Assembly: GCA_002256685.1 (NCBI GenBank)
Contig: NQJH01000010.1
Span: 1-13,002 of the forward strand
Source: Methylococcaceae bacterium NSP1-2
Lineage (GTDB): Bacteria; Pseudomonadota; Gammaproteobacteria; Methylococcales; Methylomonadaceae
Direction of reading: 5' to 3'
DNA length: 13,002 nt
Both the position numbers and the translations under genes were made by a program. The notes under the pieces were generated by a model. That model was not told the DNA's origin. It worked only from the letters and a program-made list of their open reading frames with translations, and did no database searches. This document shows, in pieces, positions 5,220 through 11,644 of the stretch; position 1 is the stretch's first letter; every line of letters starts with the position of its first letter.

Positions 5220-7187
5220 TTATATAGAAGGGTAAGTAGTACCCGCTTCGCGGATAGTTTGAGAAAATTGTTCAATGAAAAAATAATGGCACAACTGTGT
5301 AGACAGCACGCCGACTAATGCCATGTTGTCTTTGTAGGCAATCGAGCTACCGCGCCGTGCTTTTTTAAGCAGAAAACCGACTTTTTGAGCATCAAAATAA
5401 CCGTAGCGTTTGAGCTTTTCTTCGCTGAGCAAATCATCCACATAGGCGGGAGGATTGGTAGAGAAAAACGCAGGGATGTCTGGGGCGCGATATGGCTGTT
5501 TGTGACGTTCAAGAATTTGCCGGGGTAACTGGTTTTTCATGGCTTGCTTAAATAGATATTTCTCGTTGAGTACACGCATTTTCAGCCGTGGATTCAGACG
5601 ATTGGCGAACTCAATAACACGGTGATCTAAAAACGGGAAACGCCCTTCCACTGAATTAGCCATTAACATACGGTCTCCCTGAGAACAGAGTAAATAGTCA
5701 CCCATCAGCGTTTTAGCTTCCAAATATTGCGCACGGTTGAATGAATGCCAGTTGCCAAAAGCTGTCGGCAACTGCTCGCTTAATCGTGTTACTGCATCGT
5801 CACGCAATGCGGCGTTGAGTTCCTGCGAGAAAAAAACTTTGCACTGGGCGGTAGTAAACCAGCGGGTAAGATGGCTGAATCCAAACTGATTAGGATTGTC
5901 CAAACCAATACTGTAATAATTGCGCAAGTAGGCTTTAGCTTGAGCACCCGACGTTTCAAGATAGGGATACAGTTTCTTGAGCAGCAGAGGTCTCCATTCC
6001 GACTGCGGCTGTCTAGCCCAGAATTGGCGAATCTTGGCTTCTTTGAATAAGTCATAGCCGCCCAAAGCTTCATCCGCCCCTTCGCCAGTGAGAACGACTT
6101 TGTAACCTGAGGCGCGTACTAAACCAGACAATTGCCGCATAGGCGTGGGCGCAGTGCGTAAAATCGCTGTTTCGGCGTGAAAGATAGTGGCTGGAAAGTT
6201 TTCAGCAATGTCGCTGTTTTGGCAGAGTATTCGACTGTTTTCGACACCAAGATGGTCGATCATTTGCTTTTGAAAAACCGATTCATCTAGGGATTGATCT
6301 TCAAAGCCAATAGAGAAAGTTTTCAGTGGTGCATCTGAGTGACGACGGATGAGAGCCACTAACGCAGAGGAATCAAGTCCGCCTGAAAGATACGCACCAA
6401 CAGGCACATCAGCACGCAGACGAATGCTGGTTGCATCGGCAAGTAAGTCGTACAACTGTTCTGCCAGTTCAGAATCCGAACCTTGGTGATAATCACTCTG
6501 TTCAGGAAAGCACCAGTCCCAATAAGTTGACTCACGCAACTGACCTTTTTCCACTACCAGCATGTGTCCAGGCGATAGTTGGAAAATATTTTCAAATAGG
6601 GTGTTAGGGCTACGCGGTGCCCAGAAAGTGAATGTCTGATCCAGTGCTGCTGGAGAGATGCGTGGTGCTTCGGATAATTGGGGTAATAACGCCTTGATTT
6701 CGGAAGCGAACAGCAGTCGCTCGCCTTGGCGCGTATAGAAAAGCGGTAAAATACCGACTCGATCGCGCACTAACAACAAACGTTGGCGGTTGCCATCCCA
6801 AAGAGCGATGGCAAATTGACCGTTCAGGTGTTGTACAAAATCGTCGCCATATTGCTCGTAGGCATGGACGATGACTTCGGTATCACTGTGGGAATGAAAG
6901 CAGTGTCCCTCTTTGAGCAAAGTCTTGCGTAATTCGATGTAATTGAATATCTCGCCGTTGAAGGTGACCCATACGGTCTTATCCTCGTTGTGCATTGGCT
7001 GAGCACCTCCGGCAAGGTCGATGATACTAAGGCGAGTATGACCTAAGCCAATGCGTTGATAGGGGTCAAGGTAGACACCACTGTCATCTGGACCACGATG
7101 ACGCAACGCCGGCAACATGCTGCACACATCATGCTCACTAATTTTGGTCTGCATCGAAAGAGCAGCGATACCGGTAATTCCACACAT
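5220..7187 (-). CDS. asnB: AsnB-like glutamine-dependent amidotransferase (asparagine synthetase family)
   Basis: This 655-residue protein has two domains. The N-terminal class II glutaminase starts MCGITGIA, with Cys2 as the nucleophile after Met removal, then RLSIIDL (52-58), FNGEIFNY (76-83) and SDTE (101-104), which bind glutamine. The C-terminal synthetase domain has PP-loop SGGLDSS (268-274) and GEGADE (368-373). The family uses ATP to adenylate a carboxylate and ammonia from glutamine to form an amide. Length matches AsnB and also the amidotransferases of polysaccharide loci (WbpS-type and exosortase-associated types), so aspartate is not necessarily the substrate. It is the first gene of the operon, and the neighbouring carrier, ligase and acyltransferases favour an envelope or secondary-metabolite carboxylate. 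The start is fixed by the need for Cys at position 2; a weak AGGG lies about 11 bases upstream. A terminator-like hairpin lies just before the gene. Confidence 0.88.
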   Translation of the reverse strand: MCGITGIAALSMQTKISEHDVCSMLPALRHRGPDDSGVYLDPYQRIGLGHTRLSIIDLAGGAQPMHNEDKTVWVTFNGEIFNYIELRKTLLKEGHCFHSHSDTEVIVHAYEQYGDDFVQHLNGQFAIALWDGNRQRLLLVRDRVGILPLFYTRQGERLLFASEIKALLPQLSEAPRISPAALDQTFTFWAPRSPNTLFENIFQLSPGHMLVVEKGQLRESTYWDWCFPEQSDYHQGSDSELAEQLYDLLADATSIRLRADVPVGAYLSGGLDSSALVALIRRHSDAPLKTFSIGFEDQSLDESVFQKQMIDHLGVENSRILCQNSDIAENFPATIFHAETAILRTAPTPMRQLSGLVRASGYKVVLTGEGADEALGGYDLFKEAKIRQFWARQPQSEWRPLLLKKLYPYLETSGAQAKAYLRNYYSIGLDNPNQFGFSHLTRWFTTAQCKVFFSQELNAALRDDAVTRLSEQLPTAFGNWHSFNRAQYLEAKTLMGDYLLCSQGDRMLMANSVEGRFPFLDHRVIEFANRLNPRLKMRVLNEKYLFKQAMKNQLPRQILERHKQPYRAPDIPAFFSTNPPAYVDDLLSEEKLKRYGYFDAQKVGFLLKKARRGSSIAYKDNMALVGVLSTQLCHYFFIEQFSQTIREAGTTYPSI

Positions 7188-7211
7188 GCGTATTTAAACC
7201 CTGATAGTGTC

Positions 7212-7235
7212 AAAAAAACTCCAGCAAAGCTGAAG
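7212..7235 (-). terminator. Intrinsic terminator hairpin in the operon leader
   Basis: On the minus strand CTTCAGC (7235-7229), loop TTT, GCTGGAG (7225-7219) form a 7-bp stem with one G-U pair, followed at once by seven T (7218-7212). It ends 24 bases before the AsnB-like start codon, too close for a separate promoter to fit between, so transcripts of the operon must read through it. That points to attenuation, not to the end of an upstream gene. No minus-strand gene lies upstream within this window. Confidence 0.6.
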
Positions 7236-7275
7236 GCTTTAGGTGTGAACCGTTCAAAGCAAGTTAACCTTCAGC
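7212..7275 (-). promoter_or_regulatory. Candidate attenuator: mutually exclusive antiterminator and terminator stems
   Basis: Reading the minus strand, arm A GCTGAAGG (7275-7268) is perfectly complementary to arm B CCTTCAGC (7236-7229). Arm B also forms the left side of the terminator with arm C (7225-7219), so A:B and B:C exclude each other. The A:B stem can extend inward with CTTT/AAAG (7259-7256 with 7240-7237) after an 8-base bulge. This is the standard layout for transcription attenuation or a riboswitch-like switch. The signal sensed is not evident. Confidence 0.5.
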
Positions 7276-7298
7276 CTGAATGTATTCAACAATGAATT

Positions 7299-7340
7299 TT
7301 AAAAGTTGTGATTCGCCCAATTCACTTGAGGATTAATCAT
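7299..7340 (-). CDS. Possible 13-residue leader peptide
   Basis: An ATG at 7340 opens a 13-codon frame (MINPQVNWANHNF) ending in TAA, 23 bases before antiterminator arm A. Four of 13 residues are Asn, which would fit control of an asparagine-synthetase-family operon by Asn-tRNA charging. There is no Shine-Dalgarno sequence, and the proposed promoter would give a nearly leaderless message. A frame this short can arise by chance, so I hold it only as a candidate. Confidence 0.2.
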   Translation of the reverse strand: MINPQVNWANHNF

Positions 7341-7350
7341 AACTTTATAG

Positions 7351-7378
7351 ATATTAGCTGAAAAAGTAGAAAAAACAA
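7351..7378 (-). promoter_or_regulatory. Candidate promoter of the minus-strand operon
   Basis: On the minus strand TTGTTT (7378-7373) and TAATAT (7356-7351) are 16 bases apart. Transcription would start near 7344 and give a leader of about 157 bases that contains the whole attenuator-like structure. The region is AT-rich, so chance matches are common. Confidence 0.35.
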
Positions 7379-7542
7379 TGGAGTATTAATAGGTAGAAAA
7401 TGGGTATAAAAAATATCCAATAATCTTATACATGTTTTAAGGGTATTTCTAAAAATACCTTCTACTCACCGCGATTTTTGACGAGAAGTAATAGTGCTGA
7501 AATGTAATAATAACAATAAGTCCACTGATAGAGCTTCGACCC

Positions 7543-7836
7543 ATGAAGTACCGCCAACCTGAATTATTTGACGTAGACGAAAAAGCTGTGCAACTGACCA
7601 AAATAGGTTATCCATTGGTGGAATAATTGAAAGCTAGGATAGACAGGAGCGCGTTTCGGACGGGTAAAGTAAGGCGGGTGCTAAGCCGTTCGATGTGGTG
7701 CTGATGTTCAAGATTTTGGTGCTTCAACAACTGTACACAAATCGGATGATGGCATCGAATATCAGATTTGGAATCATTTCAACTTTATGCGTTTTCTGGG
7801 TTTGCACACGAAGATCGAATACTGAATTCGAAAACA
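7543..7836 (+). pseudogene. IS5-family transposase, degenerate N-terminal fragment
   Basis: The ATG at 7543 starts MKYRQPELFDVDE, typical of IS5-group transposases, then meets an in-frame TAA at 7624. After a frameshift, 7680 onward reads AKPFDVVLMFKILVLQQLY. A second shift gives SDDGIEYQI and FMRFLGLH (7742-7807), and a third gives EDRILNSKT (7810-7836). These blocks are in the order found in intact IS5 transposases but lie in different frames, and nothing past about residue 100 remains. The DDE catalytic domain and both inverted ends are missing or unrecognisable. This is a dead, old fragment. Confidence 0.75.
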
Positions 7837-7869
7837 AGGAGGAATTTACTGTTAACTTATTGATTTTTA

Positions 7870-7904
7870 TATAAATATTTATAGGGGAACGGTGTTCGTA
7901 CCCC
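7870..7904. repeat. AT-rich palindrome followed by a GC-rich hairpin
   Basis: TATAAATATTTATA (7870-7883) is a perfect 14-base palindrome. Directly after it, GGGG-A-ACG (7884-7891), loop GTGTT, CGT-A-CCCC (7897-7904) forms a hairpin with one A-A mismatch inside a run of seven C (7901-7907). No T tract follows on the plus strand. It may be an element end, an operator or chance structure. Confidence 0.3.
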
Positions 7905-7995
7905 CCCTAAATCGCTATTTTATGATTATGAATCAATATGTTATTTCTTAGCTTAATAGTTGTAACGTTTCGCGTGGGAATGGAGAAACATTTTG

Positions 7996-8004
7996 TGTTA
8001 TCCT
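7996..8004 (+). promoter_or_regulatory. Candidate extended -10 promoter for the trp block
   Basis: TGTTATCCT fits an extended -10 element (TG-N-TATnnT), placed about 37 bases before the trpF ATG. No convincing -35 lies at the right distance. I see no trp leader peptide or attenuator here. Confidence 0.3.
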
Positions 8005-8041
8005 ATTCCGTTGTGTTTTTCATAGATTCCCCTGTCACTTT

Positions 8042-8674
8042 ATGCGAACTCGCGTTAAAATTTGCGGTTTTACCCGTGTCGAAGAAGCTGTTTATGCGGC
8101 TCATAATGGCGTAGATGCCATCGGTTTGGTGTTTTACGCACCAAGTCCACGCAACGTGACTATTGAACAGGCGATTAACATCACTAATGCCCTGCCTGCT
8201 TTTACTACCGTAGTGGCGTTGTTTGTCGATGAAACTGAGGCAAAAATCCGCGAAGTGTTAAAACACGTTTCGATTGATTGTTTGCAATTTCATGGTGATG
8301 AATTGGCAAGCGCGTGTCGGCTTTATGGTAAACGTTATATTAAAGCAGTGAGAATGCAGCCAAATACCGATATTGCCCAGCTGACTGAGCAGTATCATGA
8401 TGCCACAGGTTTATTGCTGGATGCGTATCATGCCGATGCTAAAGGCGGCACGGGGCATTCATTTGATTGGGATTTAATTCCTAAACACTGTGCATTACCC
8501 ATTATTTTGGCAGGTGGTTTGGATGAAACCAATGCTAAAAAAGCCATACAAACAGTACGACCTTACGCGCTCGATGTTAGCAGCGGCGTGGAATCAAGCA
8601 GAGGCATTAAGGATGCCCTGAAAGTAGCAGCATTTATACAACAAGTTAATGAGAGTGATAGAGAAATAACATGA
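8042..8674 (+). CDS. trpF: Phosphoribosylanthranilate isomerase
   Basis: This 210-residue TIM-barrel enzyme catalyses the Amadori rearrangement of phosphoribosylanthranilate in tryptophan synthesis. Cys8 in VKICG (general base) and Asp127 in LLLDAY (general acid) are present. The substrate-binding stretch GGTGHSFDW (135-143) and the phosphate loops LAGGLDETN and DVSSGVES follow. Length is normal. No Shine-Dalgarno is visible before the ATG, but the KICG distance fixes the start. It is the first gene of a plus-strand operon, and its stop overlaps the trpB start (ATGA). Confidence 0.96.
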   Translation: MRTRVKICGFTRVEEAVYAAHNGVDAIGLVFYAPSPRNVTIEQAINITNALPAFTTVVALFVDETEAKIREVLKHVSIDCLQFHGDELASACRLYGKRYIKAVRMQPNTDIAQLTEQYHDATGLLLDAYHADAKGGTGHSFDWDLIPKHCALPIILAGGLDETNAKKAIQTVRPYALDVSSGVESSRGIKDALKVAAFIQQVNESDREIT

Positions 8675-9873
8675 CCGAAAAATATAATATGCCCGATGTG
8701 CGGGGACATTTTGGCCCTTATGGCGGCTTGTTCGTTGCAGAAACATTGATTCCACCTATTCAGGAATTGAATGCCGCTTATCAGCAGTATTTGCATGATC
8801 CTGAATTTATCGCCGAACTTGATGCTGATTTACAGCATTATGTGGGTCGTCCCTCACCTTTATATTATGCAGAGCGTTGGAGTCGTGAATTAGGCGGGGC
8901 ACAGATTTATTTAAAACGTGAAGATTTGAATCACACCGGTTCGCATAAAATCAATAATACGGTCGGACAAGCACTGCTCGCTAAACGCATGGGTAAAACC
9001 CGCATTATTGCGGAAACAGGCGCGGGTCAACACGGTGTTGCGACAGCGACAGTGGCAGCACGTTTAGGTTTGGAATGTGTGGTTTATATGGGCGCGGTCG
9101 ATGTTGCCCGTCAGTCATTAAATGTGTATCGCATGAAGTTATTGGGCGCAACTGTCGTGGCAGTTGAGTCGGGTTCTAAAACGCTGAAAGACGCGCTGAA
9201 TGAAGCGTTGAGAGATTGGGTGACTAACGTTGATAATACCTTTTATATTATCGGTACGGTCGCAGGTCCACACCCCTACCCTGCTATGGTCAGAGATTTT
9301 CAAGCGATTATTGGTCGTGAAGCCAAACAACAATGTTTAGCGCAAGCAGGACGTTTGCCTGATGCGTTAGTCGCCTGTGTCGGCGGCGGTTCTAATGCAA
9401 TTGGTTTATTTTATCCGTTTATTGATGACGAATCGGTTAAATTAATTGGTGTCGAAGCAGCCGGTGATGGCATAGAAACAGGCAGACATTCCGCGCCGTT
9501 GTGTGCAGGTAAACCGGGCGTATTACACGGTAACCGTACTTATTTAATGGCGGATGAAGACGGTGAAATTATTGAAACCCATTCAATTTCCGCAGGTTTG
9601 GATTACCCCGGTGTTGGTCCTGAACACGCGTGGCTAAAAGATACCGGTCGAGCGCAATACGTTAATATTACTGATACCGAAGCTTTAGAAGGTTTTCATG
9701 CCTTAACCCGTATGGAAGGTATTATTCCCGCGTTAGAATCCGCTCATGCAATGGCATACACCATGAAACTCGCACCCACTATGCGCAAAGATGAAATTAT
9801 CATTGTCAATTTATCAGGTCGTGGCGATAAAGATATGCAAACGATGGCAAAACGTGAGGGGATAGAATTATGA
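8671..9873 (+). CDS. trpB: Tryptophan synthase beta chain
   Basis: This 400-residue PLP enzyme condenses indole with serine. It has HTGSHKINN with PLP lysine 93, the ETGAGQHG block with catalytic Glu115, the phosphate-binding GGGSNAIG (238-245) and a C-terminal NLSGRGDKD that carries the pyridine-contacting Ser. The N-terminal DVRGHFGPYGG is typical. It works as an alpha2beta2 complex with the product of the next gene, tunnelling indole. It overlaps trpF upstream and trpA downstream by 4 bases each, so the three are translationally coupled. Confidence 0.98.
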   Translation: MTEKYNMPDVRGHFGPYGGLFVAETLIPPIQELNAAYQQYLHDPEFIAELDADLQHYVGRPSPLYYAERWSRELGGAQIYLKREDLNHTGSHKINNTVGQALLAKRMGKTRIIAETGAGQHGVATATVAARLGLECVVYMGAVDVARQSLNVYRMKLLGATVVAVESGSKTLKDALNEALRDWVTNVDNTFYIIGTVAGPHPYPAMVRDFQAIIGREAKQQCLAQAGRLPDALVACVGGGSNAIGLFYPFIDDESVKLIGVEAAGDGIETGRHSAPLCAGKPGVLHGNRTYLMADEDGEIIETHSISAGLDYPGVGPEHAWLKDTGRAQYVNITDTEALEGFHALTRMEGIIPALESAHAMAYTMKLAPTMRKDEIIIVNLSGRGDKDMQTMAKREGIEL

Positions 9874-10682
9874 GCCGATTAGCAGCAACTTTTGCAGAGT
9901 TGGAAAAAACAGGTCGTAAAGCATTAATTCCGTTTATTACCGCAGGTGATCCACAGCCTGATTTTACCGTGCCGATGATGCACGCAATGGTTGAAGCGGG
10001 TGTAAATGTGATTGAATTAGGTGTGCCGTTTTCTGATCCGATGGCAGATGGTCCCGTGATTCAACGTGCCAGTGAACGCGCTTTAGACCATAAAATGAGT
10101 TTAAGAAAAACGCTGGCTATCGCGGCAGAATTTCGTAAAACCAATCAAACCACCCCTGTCGTACTGATGGGTTATTTGAATCCTATCGAAGCAATGGGTT
10201 ATGAAGCCTTTGCTAATGCGGCGCAAGCGGCTGATATTGATGGCGTATTAACGGTTGATTTACCACCCGAAGAAGCAGAAGAATGTACTGCGCTATTGAA
10301 AGCACGCGGTATAGACCCCATCTTTTTGCTAGCCCCCAATAGTACCGATGAGCGCATTGAAAAAATGGACGCATTGGGTAGTGGTTATCTCTATTATGTA
10401 TCGCTCAAAGGTGTGACAGGTGCAGGACATTTGAACACCGCCGATGTGGAACAAAAACTGCTACAAATTAAAGCTCATACTAAGTTACCTGTCGGTATCG
10501 GTTTTGGTGTTAAAGATGCCGTCACTGCTAAGACATTAGCAACTTTAGGTGATGGTGTGGTGGTTGGTAGTGCATTGATTAGTAAAATTGAAGCGAATTT
10601 GGACAATCCAGAACGCGCTAAAAATGAAATTTGTGAGTTGTTATCGTCCATGCGACTGGCAATGGATAGCGAAGGAGCATAG
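9870..10682 (+). CDS. trpA: Tryptophan synthase alpha chain
   Basis: This 270-residue TIM barrel cleaves indole-3-glycerol phosphate to indole and glyceraldehyde 3-phosphate. The catalytic Glu49 and Asp60 in IELGVPFSDPMAD fall at the same residue numbers as in the Salmonella enzyme. The family loop around SLKGVTGAG and the phosphate-binding GIGFGV and VVGSALI are present. Length is normal. The start overlaps the trpB stop, and accD begins 2 bases after its stop. Confidence 0.98.
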   Translation: MSRLAATFAELEKTGRKALIPFITAGDPQPDFTVPMMHAMVEAGVNVIELGVPFSDPMADGPVIQRASERALDHKMSLRKTLAIAAEFRKTNQTTPVVLMGYLNPIEAMGYEAFANAAQAADIDGVLTVDLPPEEAEECTALLKARGIDPIFLLAPNSTDERIEKMDALGSGYLYYVSLKGVTGAGHLNTADVEQKLLQIKAHTKLPVGIGFGVKDAVTAKTLATLGDGVVVGSALISKIEANLDNPERAKNEICELLSSMRLAMDSEGA

Positions 10683-10684
10683 AG

Positions 10685-11620
10685 ATGAGTTGGTTTAAAA
10701 ATTTAGTCCCGTCAACCATTAGAACCGATGGTTCTAACAAAAAAGTGACTGTACCCGAAGGTTTATGGAATAAATGCCCTAGCTGTAATGCGATTCTTTA
10801 CAATCTTGAGCTGGAAAAAAATTACAGTGTTTGCCCAAAATGTGAATATCACTTACGGATTTCAGCGCGGACCCGATTAAATTTATTTTTAGATGAACAA
10901 GGACGTGAAGAAATTGCTAAGCACATTAAACCTATCGACCCTCTAAAATTTAAAGACAGTAAAAAATATAAAGACCGCATTAGCCAAGCTCAAAAACAAA
11001 CTAAAGAACATGACGCATTAGTGGTGATGAAAGGTCAACTGCATGGTCAAGATGTCGTTGTTGCCGCGTTTGAATTCAGTTTCATGGGGGGGTCTATGGG
11101 GTCTGTCGTCGGTGAAAAGTTTGTCCGTGGCGTGAATAAAAGCGTTGAATTAGGTATTCCATTCATCGTATTCACTGCCAGTGGTGGTGCGCGTATGCAG
11201 GAATCACTGTTTTCGTTATTTCAAATGGCAAAAACTAGCGCGGCACTCACTAAACTATCGGTGAAGGGTATTCCCTATATTTCTTGTATGACTGACCCAA
11301 CAATGGGCGGTGTTTCTGCCAGTTTAGCCATGTTAGGTGATATTAATATTGCTGAACCGAATGCGTTAATCGGCTTTGCAGGTCCTCGTGTCATTGAACA
11401 AACGGTGCGCGAAAAATTACCTGAAGGTTTTCAACGCAGTGAATTTTTACAAGAACACGGTGCAATCGATATGATTATCGATAGACGTGAAATGCGCGAT
11501 AAATGTGCCAGTATTTTAGCGATGTTAATGGCAAGTAAATCACTAAGCACTGAGTCAGAATTAATGGCTGTTGCCATCGAAGAGACTGAATTACTTCCTG
11601 AACAAGAAGCAACGCGCTAG
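10685..11620 (+). CDS. accD: Acetyl-CoA carboxylase carboxyltransferase subunit beta
   Basis: This 311-residue protein works with AccA to move the carboxyl group from biotin to acetyl-CoA, making malonyl-CoA for fatty acids. The N-terminal zinc ribbon has Cys31, Cys34, Cys50 and Cys53 (CPSC...CPKC). The crotonase-like core has GGSMGSVVGEKF and the TASGGARMQE oxyanion region. AAGGAG near the end of trpA precedes the ATG, so expression is probably tied to the trp genes. Linking accD to folC and dedD is common in gammaproteobacteria. Confidence 0.97.
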   Translation: MSWFKNLVPSTIRTDGSNKKVTVPEGLWNKCPSCNAILYNLELEKNYSVCPKCEYHLRISARTRLNLFLDEQGREEIAKHIKPIDPLKFKDSKKYKDRISQAQKQTKEHDALVVMKGQLHGQDVVVAAFEFSFMGGSMGSVVGEKFVRGVNKSVELGIPFIVFTASGGARMQESLFSLFQMAKTSAALTKLSVKGIPYISCMTDPTMGGVSASLAMLGDINIAEPNALIGFAGPRVIEQTVREKLPEGFQRSEFLQEHGAIDMIIDRREMRDKCASILAMLMASKSLSTESELMAVAIEETELLPEQEATR

Positions 11621-11644
11621 TCCGTCCCTATTATTTATTCATTC

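Larger units (their letters stand above)
7188..8041. other. Non-coding, partly decayed region between the operon and trpF
   Basis: No intact gene is visible. From left to right it holds the operon leader on the minus strand (7188-7344) with attenuator-like stems, a candidate minus promoter (7351-7378), an AT-rich stretch with no clear feature (7380-7542), a broken IS5-type transposase fragment on the plus strand (7543-7836), two small symmetric elements (7870-7904) and a candidate trpF promoter (7996-8004). In many gammaproteobacteria truA lies directly upstream of trpF. It is absent here. Confidence 0.6.

Noticed and set aside
3369..7187. Exosortase-associated (PEP-CTERM) gene cluster
   Set aside because: The ligase, ACP and amidotransferase resemble that trio, but no exosortase, PLP decarboxylase, polysaccharide export or glycosyltransferase gene is present, and the NadE-like gene does not belong to it.
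5220..7187. Housekeeping asparagine synthetase
   Set aside because: Not excluded on motifs, but the operon context with ACP, ligase, acyltransferases and lipoprotein makes a dedicated amidotransferase more likely, so I did not state aspartate as the substrate.
7208..7213. Perfect TTGACA on the minus strand just before the AsnB-like gene
   Set aside because: No -10 follows at 16-18 bases, and a start from there would fall inside the gene and lose the catalytic Cys2.
7056..7295. Plus-strand open frame across the start of the AsnB-like gene
   Set aside because: Most of it is antisense to the first 44 codons of the AsnB-like gene, and the remainder covers the leader stems. No family or ribosome site is seen.
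7442..7459. GGTATTT-CTAA-AAATACC hairpin as a terminator
   Set aside because: The stem is AT-rich and weak, no T tract follows, and no gene ends nearby.
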